Below are positions 61,701 through 62,000 of a DNA stretch of 62,000 nucleotides, piece by piece. This DNA comes from Symbiodinium natans (lineage: Eukaryota > Sar > Dinophyceae > Suessiales > Symbiodiniaceae), in the NCBI GenBank assembly GCA_905221605.1, contig CAJNDS010002855.1:1-62000 (forward strand), read 5' to 3'. A program made the position numbers and the translations under genes. The notes under the pieces were generated by a model. The model ran no database searches and was not told where the DNA came from. It saw only the letters and a list, made by a program, of their open reading frames with translations. The stretch's first letter is position 1. The number at the start of each line of letters is the position of its first letter.

Positions 61701-62000
61701 TGGGGTGGGCTTAGATGAGATCAAGAAGAGATGCCCTTTTTGGTTCTAACGGGTTGGTTCTGAAAGCCACGGGTTCAGGGGTTAAGGTTTTGGGTTTAGG
61801 CTTGAGGGTCTAGTGGTTTAGGCTTCAGGGCTACGGGGTTGAGGCTTGCGGTACAGGGAGTTTAGGGGTTCTGCTCATTGTGTATAAATTAGACTCCCTT
61901 CGAAGGGAGGAAGGGAAATTCAGGGGTTGAGGGTTTGGAGAAGCCAGACCAGCTGCCTGCGGCCATTTTTTATGGCAAACTCTGCTTGAAATGCGCAGGG

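Noticed and set aside
1-62000. Interpretation as a chromosome end (true telomere)
   Set aside because: Arrays occur in both orientations, are short, carry many variants and are separated by unique DNA and genes. No terminal uniform array is present.
1-62000. Dinoflagellate spliced-leader sequence or relics at gene starts
   Set aside because: No match to the leader was noticed, so it cannot be used as evidence for the organism.

Overview
The window looks like nuclear DNA of a eukaryote, probably a unicellular alga or other protist. I see no bacterial-type operons, rRNA or tRNA genes. The dominant signal is the plant/algal-type telomeric heptamer TTTAGGG (complement CCCTAAA), repeated by eye several hundred times in dozens of internal arrays of both orientations. 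Arrays in both orientations, separated by unique DNA, mean this is not a simple chromosome end. A dinoflagellate or other alveolate would fit the TTTAGGG-type repeat, the very short exons and several inferred AAG|GC or AAG|GA splice donors. That is inference only, and no dinoflagellate spliced-leader sequence was recognised.

Layout. (1) 0-11.8 kb: unique islands of about 60-200 bp alternate with heptamer arrays. On the minus strand many islands read as short exons that join in phase, and the arrays lie where the introns would be (best models 9162-11768 and 7708-8600). At 5.1-7.0 kb there is a block of minisatellites and AT-rich repeats. (2) 11.95-16.9 kb: a segment of about 4.9 kb free of heptamer arrays, bounded by imperfect terminal inverted repeats and inverted GGCAAA-rich tracts. 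It is probably a DNA transposon and carries a three-exon gene candidate plus an exon with a methyltransferase-like motif. (3) 17-50 kb: more array/island mosaic, with several homogenised variant repeats and short hairpin (MITE-like) elements. Gene models lie at 26.8-27.3, 38.9-39.35 and 47.8-48.9 kb; the last starts with a signal peptide and contains a lipase-like motif. An array-free island at 30.8-32.6 kb holds a 281-codon frame. (4) 50179-59604: one intact, young LTR retrotransposon of 9426 bp (792-bp LTRs with 4 mismatches, TG...CA ends, 5-bp target duplication GCATA). It carries a single large Gag-like ORF on the minus strand and no recognisable pol. (5) 59.6-62 kb: the array/island mosaic resumes.

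How it fits together. The strongest idea here is that telomere-type repeats serve as intron material. They can supply the splice donor (G|GTTTAG), the acceptor (TTTAG|) and, if unspliced, a stop codon within 7 codons in any frame. The exon models rest on reading frame, splice dinucleotides and phase agreement only. In sequence of this base composition short open frames are common on both strands, so each exon is tentative until RNA data are mapped. Islands not listed separately are unique sequence with short open frames that I could not resolve.
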